Shown here piece by piece: positions 42,094 to 50,165 of a DNA stretch of 64,000 nucleotides; position 1 is the stretch's first letter, and every line of letters begins with the position of its first letter. This DNA comes from an uncultured Clostridia bacterium (GTDB taxonomy: Bacteria > Bacillota > Clostridia > Christensenellales > Borkfalkiaceae). The stretch is taken from positions 1-64,000 of the forward strand of contig CANQOT010000007.1 of assembly GCA_947625555.1 (NCBI GenBank), written 5' to 3'. The notes under the pieces are model-generated. The model was not told the origin of the DNA and did not search any database. It saw only the letters and a list, made by a program, of their open reading frames with translations. A program made the translations under genes and the position numbers.

Positions 42094-42132
42094 AAAAAAG
42101 ACGGGAGCCCAAACGGTGTTCCCGTCTTTTTT
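42094..42132. terminator. Bidirectional terminator between convergent operons
   Basis: AAAAAAGACGGGA...TCCCGTCTTTTTT, 13-bp stem with a 13-nt loop; A-rich left arm and T-rich right arm serve the prmA operon and the minus-strand operon ending at 42173. Confidence 0.88.
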
Positions 42133-42172
42133 ATTGTTCTTTTTTGTTTTCAAATTCCTTTTCCTATTCCCC

Positions 42173-43615
42173 TCAATACCAATCGTGTTTTTCGTTCCTG
42201 TCGAGCGCGGCGATCTCGTTCATTTCTTCGCTTGTCAAGGAGAAGCCGAACACCGAGATATTTTCGAGGATATGGTCGGGGTTGCTTGAACCGGGGATCG
42301 CCACAACGCCGCGCTGTAAATGCCAACGCAAAATGACTTGCGCCGCCGTCACGCCGTGCGCCTCGGCTATTTTTACGATCGTTTCATCACCCAAGAGTTC
42401 GCCCGTATGTCCTCTGCCGCCGAACGGATACCAAGCCTGCACGACGATCCCCAAATTGTGCATATACGGCACGACGGCTTGCTCCTGATAGTAGGGGTGG
42501 ATCTCGTTCTGCACGAGCGCGGGCATGATGTCCACCTGCGCAATGAAGTCGTCGATCTCCTCGATATACCAATTCGAAAGTCCGAGGGAACGTATCTTGC
42601 CATCCGCGACAGCTTTTTCCATCGCCTGATACGCCTTGACGTCATTCGCGCCGGGATGGTGCAAGAGCATCATGTCGATATAGCCGATATTGAGTTTGTC
42701 GAGCGCTTCCTGTATCGCCTCTTCGGGGTGAGAATATTGTTCGCCGGGGTAGATCTTCGTGATGACGAAAATCTCTTCGCGCGGGACGTTCGATTCCCGT
42801 ATCGCTTCTCCGATCTCCCTTTCGTTGCCGTACATGTGCGCGGTGTCGATGAGGCGAACGCCGGAATCCAGTGCCGCTTTCACCGAGGCTTTGCACGTTT
42901 CGCCCGTAAGAGAGTAAGTGCCAAGTCCTAGGATCGGCATTTCATATCCGCTGTTGAGAGTTACAGTGGGGGCGTGTCCGTTTTTGCCGCTTTCCAAGTC
43001 GAACGCGGAGACGTCGGGCGTAAATTTCAGTCCGAGCGAATCCACCCATTCATCGACCGTGCTTTGCGAAGTTCCCGAGGGGAATCTTCTGCCGTCAAGC
43101 CAAGTTGCGCCGCTTACGAGGGAATGTAAATTCGTCGCGCTCGAACCGATCCCGCTACTTTCGGAGGTGCAGAACGGAATGATCGTCTTGCCCGAAAAAT
43201 CGTAGCTTTCAAGGAAGGTATAGATGATTTTCGGCGCTTGACTATGCCAGATGGGATAGCCCAAAAAGACGAATTTGTATTTATCCATGTTCTCCACGCT
43301 CCCGCTTATCGCAGGGCGAGCGGATGGATCGGCTTGTTCCTTATCTGCTCTGCCTCCCGAATAATAATCGAGGTCGGCTTCGGTATAAGGGATTTGCGGC
43401 ACAATTTCATAGAGCGTTCCGTCCGTCTTTGCCTCGATCTGTTCCGCAACGCCTTTCGTCGTTCCCGTGCAGGAAAAATACGCGATCAGCACGTTGCCTG
43501 TTTCGGACATGGGTGGGCCGTTTTCCGTTTCCGGGGATTTGGGGGAAGAAGCCCCGCATGCCGTACAGAGGAGTAGCATACATGCCGCCAAAGCGGCGGA
43601 AAGCAACTTTTTCAT
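42173..43615 (-). CDS. Flavodoxin-aldo/keto reductase fusion lipoprotein
   Basis: 480 residues; start at 43615 has GAGGGAG upstream. Lipoprotein-type signal (KKLLSAALAACMLLLCTACG). Residues ~40-195 are a flavodoxin domain (LIAYFSCTGTTKGVAEQIE; FLGYPIWHSQAPKIIYTFLESY). Residues ~205-480 are an aldo/keto reductase with the full tetrad: LIDTAHMYGNE (Asp, Tyr), FVITKIYP (Lys) and MLLHHPG (His), plus IPGSSNPDHI for the nucleotide. Such a fusion behind a secretion signal is odd because both cofactors are normally cytoplasmic. Third gene of a LysR-linked operon, after the alcohol dehydrogenase. Confidence 0.85.
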   Translation of the reverse strand: MKKLLSAALAACMLLLCTACGASSPKSPETENGPPMSETGNVLIAYFSCTGTTKGVAEQIEAKTDGTLYEIVPQIPYTEADLDYYSGGRADKEQADPSARPAISGSVENMDKYKFVFLGYPIWHSQAPKIIYTFLESYDFSGKTIIPFCTSESSGIGSSATNLHSLVSGATWLDGRRFPSGTSQSTVDEWVDSLGLKFTPDVSAFDLESGKNGHAPTVTLNSGYEMPILGLGTYSLTGETCKASVKAALDSGVRLIDTAHMYGNEREIGEAIRESNVPREEIFVITKIYPGEQYSHPEEAIQEALDKLNIGYIDMMLLHHPGANDVKAYQAMEKAVADGKIRSLGLSNWYIEEIDDFIAQVDIMPALVQNEIHPYYQEQAVVPYMHNLGIVVQAWYPFGGRGHTGELLGDETIVKIAEAHGVTAAQVILRWHLQRGVVAIPGSSNPDHILENISVFGFSLTSEEMNEIAALDRNEKHDWY

Positions 43616-43629
43616 GATCGGTCTCCCTC

Positions 43630-44796
43630 TCAAAAACTTGCCGAAAGCACGGCGCGGATATCCTTTTCATTCATGACTTTATAACCGCCGTCCATGATGA
43701 GGGTGCTTTTCACCATGCCGTCGAGCATATCTTTGGTCGCACCGAGCGAAGTGAGGTCCATCACGAGCCCGAGCTTTTTCATCCATGCTTCCATGCGTTC
43801 CAGCCCCTCGTAGGCGACGGCAGTCTCGCTCTTTCCCGCCTCGTTTACGCCCCATACGTTGACAGCATACCGCGCGAATTTCTTCGTCCCATAGGGGAGG
43901 ATATAGCGATAGTAGGGCATCGTAACGGCAGAGAGCGTCATGCCGTGGGTCGCGTCGGTGAATGCGCCCACCGCCTGCCCGAGCATGTGCACCATCCAAT
44001 CCGTCGTCTTGCCCTTTGCGATCAGAGTATTGAGCGCCCACGTCGCCGTCCACATGAGATTGCTCCGCGCCTCATAGTCGAGGGGATCTTCGGCGGCGAT
44101 ATCCGCGCTATGGATGAGAGAGCGCAGGAGCCCTTCGGCGATATAGTCGCTCGTGTTGTCGTCCGTGCCCGAAAAGTACTGTTCGAGAATGTGCGACATG
44201 ATGTCGTAGATTCCCGCGATCATCTGGTAGCGGGGGAGCGTGAAGGTAAATTCGGGGTTGAGGACGGCAAACTTCGGAAAGACGTTTTCCCCGAATACAT
44301 GCCCGATCTTGAGCTTTTCTCTATGGTTGGTGATGACCGAGCCGCCGTTCATCTCGCTGCCCGTACCAACCATGGTGAGCACGCACCCGACGGGGACGAT
44401 TGCGCAGTCGACGTCCTCAAAGCGAATGAAGTACTTCTCCCAAATATCTTCCTCGCAATTTACGGACACAGATACCGCCTTCGCATAGTCGCACACCGAG
44501 CCGCCCCCGACGGCAAGGATGAGGTCGGCCTTTCCCATCCGCGCCCGTCCGACGCCCTCCATCACGCGCTCGATGGTGGGATTGGGCATCACGCCGCCGT
44601 CCTCGATGATGTTTTTTCCGTTCGCCTTCAAAAGGGCGACGACCTTCTCGTAAATGCCGTTGCGCTTCACCGACCCTCCGCCATAGGAGAGCATCACGTT
44701 TTTGCCGTATTTCGGAAGTTCGAGGCATAAATTTTCGAGCGCGTCCACGCCGAAATAGAGTTTGGTGGGATTGCAATAGGTGAAATTTCCGTTCAT
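43630..44796 (-). CDS. Iron-containing alcohol dehydrogenase (BDH-like)
   Basis: 388 residues. Starts NFTYCNPTKLYFGVDALENL as in NADPH-dependent butanol dehydrogenases; nucleotide motif YGGGSVKRNGIYE and AVGGGSVCDYAKAVS; metal-site regions AGIYDIMSHILEQYFSG and DATHGMTLSAVTMPYY. Reduces aldehydes to alcohols in fermentation or detoxification. The stop overlaps the ribosome site of the lipoprotein gene; 3 nt separate it from the acetyltransferase gene upstream. Confidence 0.94.
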   Translation of the reverse strand: MNGNFTYCNPTKLYFGVDALENLCLELPKYGKNVMLSYGGGSVKRNGIYEKVVALLKANGKNIIEDGGVMPNPTIERVMEGVGRARMGKADLILAVGGGSVCDYAKAVSVSVNCEEDIWEKYFIRFEDVDCAIVPVGCVLTMVGTGSEMNGGSVITNHREKLKIGHVFGENVFPKFAVLNPEFTFTLPRYQMIAGIYDIMSHILEQYFSGTDDNTSDYIAEGLLRSLIHSADIAAEDPLDYEARSNLMWTATWALNTLIAKGKTTDWMVHMLGQAVGAFTDATHGMTLSAVTMPYYRYILPYGTKKFARYAVNVWGVNEAGKSETAVAYEGLERMEAWMKKLGLVMDLTSLGATKDMLDGMVKSTLIMDGGYKVMNEKDIRAVLSASF

Positions 44797-44799
44797 AAA

Positions 44800-45399
44800 T
44801 TACTCCTTTCTCATATTTAGCGGGGGAACGGGACCCCCGATATTTTTCAGAATGCGTGCGGGTACGCCCGCGACGACGGCGCAGGGGGGCACATCCTTTG
44901 TGACGACCGCCCCCGCTCCCACGACTGCCCCTTCGCCGATGGTGACGCCGGGGAGAATGGTCGCATGTGCGCCGATCCAGACTTTGCTGCCGATCTTCAC
45001 GGGAGCGGGGAGCATGTTCCCGCGCTTTGCGGGATCCAAATCGTGATCGAGCGTCGCGATGACTACCTGTTGGCCGATGAGGACGTCGTCGCCGATCTCG
45101 ATCCCGCCTTGATCCTGAAAACAGCAGCCCGAATTGATAAAGACGCGCTTGCCCAAAGTGATGTTCAATCCGTAGTCTGTGAAAAAGGGCGGGAACAATC
45201 CGAAAGAGTCGTCCTCCTCTTTCCCGATCAACTCGAAGAAAAGCCGTCGCACATCTTCGGGTCCGTGATACTTTCCGTTGATCTCTGACGTATAGCGGAG
45301 CGCCCTCTGCGACATTTCGTGCATATAGAGGTGCGTTTCAGAGCCTGCGACAAGGTAAGTTCTTGCTTTTATAGCCTCGCTAAATTGTTCTCTGTTCAT
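44800..45399 (-). CDS. Maltose/galactoside O-acetyltransferase family protein
   Basis: 199 residues. N-terminal Mac domain (THLYMHEMSQRALRYTSEINGKYHGPEDVRRLFFELIG region) and left-handed beta-helix hexapeptide repeats (IEIGDDVLIGQQVVIATLDHDLDPAKRG...IGSKVWIGAHATILPGVTIGEGAVVGAGAVV) with the catalytic His in LDHDLDP. First gene of the minus-strand operon; acetylation of sugars or sugar mimics is the family reaction. Confidence 0.93.
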   Translation of the reverse strand: MNREQFSEAIKARTYLVAGSETHLYMHEMSQRALRYTSEINGKYHGPEDVRRLFFELIGKEEDDSFGLFPPFFTDYGLNITLGKRVFINSGCCFQDQGGIEIGDDVLIGQQVVIATLDHDLDPAKRGNMLPAPVKIGSKVWIGAHATILPGVTIGEGAVVGAGAVVTKDVPPCAVVAGVPARILKNIGGPVPPLNMRKE

Positions 45400-45421
45400 A
45401 TTCGCCTCGCTTTACACCAAT

Positions 45422-45507
45422 ATTTTAGTGCGGAAACAAATAATATGTCAAATACTTATATTTTATAGATATTCTATGCTTGACAAGTATAGTTTCGGCG
45501 ATATAAT
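45422..45507. promoter_or_regulatory. Divergent promoters with LysR-type palindrome
   Basis: Plus strand: TTGACA (45480-45485), 16 bp, TATAAT (45502-45507) for the LysR gene. Minus strand: TTGACA (45451-45446), 18 bp, TAAAAT (45427-45422) for the acetyltransferase operon. The imperfect palindrome CTATGCTTG-A-CAAGTATAG (45474-45492) covers the LysR -35 and is a likely autoregulatory LysR site. Confidence 0.8.
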
Positions 45508-45527
45508 ATTTTCAAAAGGAGTGTTTT

Positions 45528-46406
45528 ATGGAATTACGTGAACTCAAATATTTTTTGGCAGTTGCACGGGAAGAAAGCATCTTGAAAGCGGCGGAAGCGT
45601 TGTATGTGTCCCAGCCCAACCTTTCGCGGCAAATGAAGCATTTGGAGGAGGAGCTCGGTCAACAGCTCTTTCTCCGCGGGAGCAGAAAGATCACGCTCAC
45701 AGAAGCGGGAGAACTTCTCAAAAAGCGTGCCGAAGAAATTTTGGAGCTGCAAAAAAAGACGGAGATCGAGCTTTCCGCGCCCGTCACGGAAATTCGGGGC
45801 GACGTCTATATCGGCGGGGGCGAAAGTTACGTCTTACAGATCGTAGCGAAAGCCGCTCATGCCGTGCGGGAAAAATATCCCGCCGTCAAATTTCATTTGT
45901 TCAGCGGGGATATGACGACCATCATGGAAAAGCTCGACAAAGGCCTCATCGACTTCGGCATCTTCATCGAACCCGCAGATCTCACAAAGTACGACTATCT
46001 CCGTTTGCCGCTCGTAGATACTTGGGGCGTTCTCATGCGGAAAGACAGTCCGCTCGCGGAAAAGGAGGTGATCACGCCCGAAGATCTATGGGAGGCGCCC
46101 ATCATCCGCTCCCGCCATTCGTTGGACAAAAGCGTCATCACCGATTGGTTTCAAAGGAAGTCGGATGAGCTGAATATCGTCGCCACATACGACCTTTTGT
46201 TTAACGCTTCCTTGCTTGTCGCCGAGGGCATGGGATATGCCGTTGGGCTTGAACACATCATCAATACGTCGGGGAAGAGTGAACTTTGCTTCCGCCCGCT
46301 CTTTCCGAAACTCGTTTCTCATCTCGACATCGCTTGGAAAAAATATCAGGTGTTCCCCAAGTGCGCCGAAGTCTTTTTGAAAGAACTGCAAGAGAGGATC
46401 GCATAA
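45528..46406 (+). CDS. LysR-family transcriptional regulator
   Basis: 292 residues, AAAGGAG upstream. Winged HTH ELRELKYFLAVAREESILKAAEALYVSQPNLSRQMKHLEEELGQQLF region, then an effector domain with DVYIGGGESYVLQIVAKAA and LVAEGMGYAVGLEHI. Typical length and divergent position facing the acetyltransferase-ADH-AKR operon, which it probably controls. Its effector is unknown; an aldehyde or related electrophile is a guess from the enzymes. Confidence 0.95.
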   Translation: MELRELKYFLAVAREESILKAAEALYVSQPNLSRQMKHLEEELGQQLFLRGSRKITLTEAGELLKKRAEEILELQKKTEIELSAPVTEIRGDVYIGGGESYVLQIVAKAAHAVREKYPAVKFHLFSGDMTTIMEKLDKGLIDFGIFIEPADLTKYDYLRLPLVDTWGVLMRKDSPLAEKEVITPEDLWEAPIIRSRHSLDKSVITDWFQRKSDELNIVATYDLLFNASLLVAEGMGYAVGLEHIINTSGKSELCFRPLFPKLVSHLDIAWKKYQVFPKCAEVFLKELQERIA

Positions 46407-46444
46407 GCGATCGGAAGTTTTCGCATGAAAATATCATTGATACG

Positions 46445-46472
46445 AAAGCGGCGAGATAAACCTCGCCGCTTT
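46445..46472. terminator. Terminator between convergent genes
   Basis: AAAGCGGCGAG-ATAAAC-CTCGCCGCTTT, 11-bp stem; A and T runs serve both the LysR gene and the minus-strand gene ending at 46471. Confidence 0.82.
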
Positions 46473-46941
46473 ATTGTCCTTTTTTGCTCCCGAACTCCTT
46501 TTCGGGGATGATGTCGCGGAATGTTTGAAGATCTTCCTGCGCGAAGAGCAGTTCGCCTCCCTTCCCCCGGATGAGATGCACCGCGATCTTGCCGCGGTCC
46601 TCGAAGTATCCGATCTCCGAGAGGGGGAGGGAAAAGGGCACGGCCCTTTTGTGCGGAAGCTCTTTGGCCGGAAGAAAGAAGAGGGCCCCGCCCCGCTTGC
46701 CCATATGGAGAGGCAGGCTCTGCCCGTCATGAAAGGTATGCCCGTGTGAGAGTTTTTTGAGCGCCGCGGCATTTTCGAGCCGTACGACGGGGCAACCTTT
46801 GAGCCATGCACAGACGGGGGCGGGAACGGTTTCGCCAAGGCGCCTTTTTTTGCCGCGCAAAGGACGTTCGTGCGCGACGGCCAGCCCGATACATCCCCCG
46901 ATCGCCGTTGCGGATGCGGTAAGTATTACGATCCACCACAT
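46471..46941 (-). CDS. Small membrane-anchored unknown protein
   Basis: 156 residues; ATG at 46941 has GGGAAGAAC upstream. N-terminal membrane helix (WWIVILTASATAIGGCIGLAVA) followed by a basic stretch and a beta-rich domain containing GHTFHDGQSLPLHMGKRGGALFFLPAK and a C-terminal charged helix. No family recognised. It has its own promoter (46974-47003). Confidence 0.65.
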   Translation of the reverse strand: MWWIVILTASATAIGGCIGLAVAHERPLRGKKRRLGETVPAPVCAWLKGCPVVRLENAAALKKLSHGHTFHDGQSLPLHMGKRGGALFFLPAKELPHKRAVPFSLPLSEIGYFEDRGKIAVHLIRGKGGELLFAQEDLQTFRDIIPEKEFGSKKGQ

Positions 46942-46973
46942 GCTGTTCTTCCCTTTATGGCATTCTTTTGACA

Positions 46974-47003
46974 ATCATAGCATAGAAAAGTTGCAAATGT
47001 CAA
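46974..47003 (-). promoter_or_regulatory. SigA promoter of the small membrane protein
   Basis: Minus strand TTGACA (47003-46998), 18-bp spacer, TATGAT (46979-46974). A plus-strand TTGACA at 46968-46973 makes the region an inverted pair. Confidence 0.75.
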
Positions 47004-47082
47004 CAGTAATAACTAAAAATAAATTTATTACTATCTTCTTTTTAAGTTATTGCTATTATATGCTATCCGTGAGGGGGATGCC

Positions 47083-47409
47083 ATGAATGTAGATTACAAG
47101 CTGGTCGGGAAAAGGATCCAAGCCGCACGGAAGCAGAGCGGGATGACGCAGGAGGCCCTTGCGGAGAAGCTCGATGTGAGCATCGGATATGTCAGTCAGG
47201 TCGAGCGCGGGGTCACGAAGATCAGCCTCGACCTTCTCGCAGCCATCGCAAACGCCCTCGGGTGCGACCTTTCCGTATTCGTCACGGGAGCATCGGCGGG
47301 GACGGGTTATCTCGAAGCCGAGTTCGGCGAGATGTTCCGCTCGCTCGACATCCGCGAAAGAAAACTGACGCTCGGATTTATCCGTTTACTCATTCAGAAC
47401 CGCACCTGA
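47083..47409 (+). CDS. XRE-family helix-turn-helix regulator
   Basis: 108 residues; start has GAGGGGGA upstream. HTH: LVGKRIQAARKQSGMTQEALAEKLDVSIGYVSQVERGVTKISLDLLAAIANALGCDL region, typical SinR/Cro form, then a short C-terminal helical tail (GEMFRSLDIRERKLTLGFIRLLIQ). Autonomous regulator; it lies upstream of lipoprotein B in the same direction with a promoter between them. Confidence 0.9.
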   Translation: MNVDYKLVGKRIQAARKQSGMTQEALAEKLDVSIGYVSQVERGVTKISLDLLAAIANALGCDLSVFVTGASAGTGYLEAEFGEMFRSLDIRERKLTLGFIRLLIQNRT

Positions 47410-47478
47410 TGCCCTTTATAAACATGCGGGATCGGTGAATCTCCCCCCAAAAATTTGGAACGAATTTGGGGAACGCTC

Positions 47479-47506
47479 TTGACAGCGGGGGGAGGAGCGT
47501 TATAAT
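47479..47506 (+). promoter_or_regulatory. SigA promoter of lipoprotein B
   Basis: TTGACA (47479-47484), 16-bp spacer, TATAAT (47501-47506). Confidence 0.85.
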
Positions 47507-47559
47507 GGAATTACTCGTTTCATGGGGAAACGGTAAAAAAATTTTTTCGGAGGGAATTT

Positions 47560-49149
47560 ATGGACAAACAGAAATGGCTTATCGCGGGCTTGTCGCTCGT
47601 GATGGCCGCGAGCCTCGGCGTCGGCATCTCGGCGTGCGGAGGCGAACAGGAGCACACGCACACCTACGACGCCTGGGACCACAGCGAAACGCAGCACTGG
47701 AAGTACTGCGACGAGCACGGTGACGACAAGTCGAACATCGACGAGACGACCCGCGCCGATCACGACTTTTCGAGCGGTGACTGCGTCTGCGGCGCAAAGA
47801 AGCCGGCCACGCCTCCGCCCGCCCCGACGGAGCAGATTTACATCGTCGGCAATCTTTCCCGCTATTCGACGAAGTGGCCGGGGCTGGGAGGGACCGTTAC
47901 GGGCTGCCTCAGACTCAATTACGACGCCGAGGCGGCCGAATGGAGCCTCACGCTTCGTTTGGGCGGCTATAAAGAGGACGGCTATACGACGAGCGAGAAC
48001 TTCAAGCTCTTCGATTCCGTCAGCAAGAAGTATTATCCCGACGGCGTGAACAACAACTGGACGGTGGGCGGCGACAAGGACGGCACCTGCCACAAGGCGA
48101 GTGGAGAGTATAAGATCAGCTGGAAGAAAGGCGATACCGACGTCACTTTTACCCTGCTCGAACACAAGCATGATTACAATGTCATCAAAAAGGACGATAC
48201 GCAGCACTGGTCGCTTTGGTGGCTCGGCGACGACGAGAAGGAAGGTTCCCGCGTCGATCATATCTGGGAGAACGATCAAGACGAGAAATGCGACGTGTGC
48301 GGTCAGACGCGGCATGTCCATCATTTCACCCAACAGAATAAGGATGCGACCCGACATTGGATGGAATGCCCGACGGAGGGCTATATAGACGAGAGCACGG
48401 TGGAAAACCACACCTACGACCCCGCGACGGGCAAGTGCACCTGCGGGGCGGTGAAGTCGGACGACTGCACGCACGACGAGATCGTCTTTGACTTTACGGC
48501 AGACACCCTGCCGAAAGGCGTGGCGGACGGCGGCACCATTCAAGCCAAGTGTGAGAAATGCGGCGCGGCAGTCCCCGTCAGCTACGATAAGTACGCGGAA
48601 TTTGCATATGCGATCGACAGTCGCGAAGCAAAACCTCCCGTTGTCATCGAGAATGACACAAAGTATTACACAAAGATCACGCATGCTACCGGTTCCGACT
48701 ACGGCGGAGCCTACCTCGGCTACAAGATCGAAAAGGCGGGCTCGCTCACGGTGACGATGGATATCGTCTGCAGCTGGGAAAGGGGCGTCGTCGGTACTTC
48801 GGATCTCGTCCTCGACTTTTTGGCAGTCAATGATATCCCGCTCGAAACGGGCACAACATGGGGTGATTTCGGCTGGGGCCCTGTATATGGCGGACGTTGG
48901 TCGGGCACGACGATAGAGAAGTGGAAGCAGCAGATCGTGTTGGATCCTGCACTCGGCAGCGCCTTCCACAGCATGACGATCACTTTCAAGGAAGAGGACG
49001 TTGGCAAGAATCTTTATTTCACCGTCAACACGAAAACGGGCAAAAATCTTCAGAATTCCGCCTTCCTCTTTGATGTGACCTTTGCTCCCGCCGCTGCGAC
49101 GGAGAGCGCTCCCGCCGAAGTCGCCATGCTCCCCGGGAAGAAAGACTAA
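47560..49149 (+). CDS. Repeat lipoprotein B (HWKYCDEHG/CxCG family)
   Basis: 529 residues, GGAGGG upstream. Signal and lipobox (VGISACGG) almost identical to lipoprotein A. One HTYDAWDHSETQHWKYCDEH unit with SGDCVCG, then the shared beta domain (IYIVGNLSRYSTKWPGL...NFKLFDSVSKKYYPDGVNNNW), followed by three further H-D-Y/W-C units (HKHDYNVIKKDDTQHWSLW; CDVCGQTRHVHHFTQQN; KCTCGAV) and a C-terminal region ending EVAMLPGKKD. Paralog of 32702 and 55066. Monocistronic, between its own promoter and a terminator. Surface ligand binding inferred. Confidence 0.75.
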   Translation: MDKQKWLIAGLSLVMAASLGVGISACGGEQEHTHTYDAWDHSETQHWKYCDEHGDDKSNIDETTRADHDFSSGDCVCGAKKPATPPPAPTEQIYIVGNLSRYSTKWPGLGGTVTGCLRLNYDAEAAEWSLTLRLGGYKEDGYTTSENFKLFDSVSKKYYPDGVNNNWTVGGDKDGTCHKASGEYKISWKKGDTDVTFTLLEHKHDYNVIKKDDTQHWSLWWLGDDEKEGSRVDHIWENDQDEKCDVCGQTRHVHHFTQQNKDATRHWMECPTEGYIDESTVENHTYDPATGKCTCGAVKSDDCTHDEIVFDFTADTLPKGVADGGTIQAKCEKCGAAVPVSYDKYAEFAYAIDSREAKPPVVIENDTKYYTKITHATGSDYGGAYLGYKIEKAGSLTVTMDIVCSWERGVVGTSDLVLDFLAVNDIPLETGTTWGDFGWGPVYGGRWSGTTIEKWKQQIVLDPALGSAFHSMTITFKEEDVGKNLYFTVNTKTGKNLQNSAFLFDVTFAPAAATESAPAEVAMLPGKKD

Positions 49150-49162
49150 AAACGTAATACCG

Positions 49163-49194
49163 AAGGCCTCCCCGTTCACGGGGAGGCCTTTTTG
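49163..49194 (+). terminator. Terminator of lipoprotein B
   Basis: AAGGCCTCCCCG-TTCA-CGGGGAGGCCTT followed by TTT; 12-bp perfect stem. Confidence 0.9.
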
Positions 49195-49306
49195 CAAGAC
49201 AAAAGTTTATCCCTTCCTCAGTTCCCAAGGGAAGGGGCAGGAGCCTTGACCTGCGGCATATGATGCAGTGTCCGCACATTTGCGGAAAAGATCGGGGGTC
49301 TTACAA

Positions 49307-50077
49307 ATGCAGTGGCTTTTCGGGCTGGCATCGTGGCAGCAGGCGCTTCTCGTCTCCCTCATGCTCTTCGCGGCGACGGCGCTCGGCGCATGTCTCGTTT
49401 TCTTCTCCAAAAAATTGAACAGTCTGGCGATCACCCTGCTTACGGGTTTTTCCGCGGGCATCATGATCGCGGCGAGTTTCTTTTCGCTCCTCCTTCCCGC
49501 GCTCGAATACGAGAGCGTTCTGCCGCCCTATCTGACGGTGACGATCGGTTTTCTCCTCGGCGGCGGGCTCCTCATTCTCGCGGACGTCCTTCTCACGCGG
49601 CGCAAAAAGGGTTTTGGCAGCATGGGTACGCGGAACGGCCTCATGTACCTCGCCGTGACCATTCACAACATTCCCGAGGGCATGGCGGTGGGGGTGGCGA
49701 TCGCGGCGGCAGCGGGCGCGCAAGACGCCATGATCCCCGCCCTTCTCTTTGCGGTGGGGATCGCGGTGCAGAACTTCCCCGAAGGGGCGTGCGTGGCCTT
49801 TCCCCTCCGCGCGGGCGGCATGTCTCCCTTGAAGAGTTGCCTCTTTTCGCAGGGGTCGGGTGCGGTGGAGATCCCCGCCTGCGTGTTGGGTGCGGTCGCG
49901 GCGACGCTCGTGAGCGGGCTCCTTCCGTGGGCGCTCGCCTTCTCGGCGGGAGCAATGATCGCCGTCGTCTGCTCCGAACTCATTCCCGAATGCTTTGCGG
50001 GGAACAAGACGGCCGCCTCGCTCGGGATCCTCTTCGGTTTCTGCCTCATGATGATCCTCGACGTCGCTTTGAGTTAG
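49307..50077 (+). CDS. ZIP-family divalent metal transporter
   Basis: 256 residues; ATG at 49307 preceded by a weak GGGGG. Eight predicted membrane helices. Metal-binding HN(I)PEG in helix IV (VTIHNIPEGMAVGVAIA) and the helix V QNFPEGACVA with conserved E; the variable loop is short. Matches the ZupT/GufA branch for zinc or iron uptake. Stands alone between lipoprotein B and the convergent ger operon. Confidence 0.93.
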   Translation: MQWLFGLASWQQALLVSLMLFAATALGACLVFFSKKLNSLAITLLTGFSAGIMIAASFFSLLLPALEYESVLPPYLTVTIGFLLGGGLLILADVLLTRRKKGFGSMGTRNGLMYLAVTIHNIPEGMAVGVAIAAAAGAQDAMIPALLFAVGIAVQNFPEGACVAFPLRAGGMSPLKSCLFSQGSGAVEIPACVLGAVAATLVSGLLPWALAFSAGAMIAVVCSELIPECFAGNKTAASLGILFGFCLMMILDVALS

Positions 50078-50120
50078 ACGAAAAACGCGGCACCCATGTC
50101 CGCAATAGAGCATATAAAAA

Positions 50121-50153
50121 CGCCGCCTGCGGGTACCATGTCCGCGGGCGGCG
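50121..50153 (-). terminator. Terminator of the ger operon
   Basis: Minus strand GC-rich stem (CGCCGCC.GCGG / CCGC.GGCGGCG) with loop, followed by TTTTTA. Confidence 0.8.
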
Positions 50154-50165
50154 GTCTGTTTGCGG

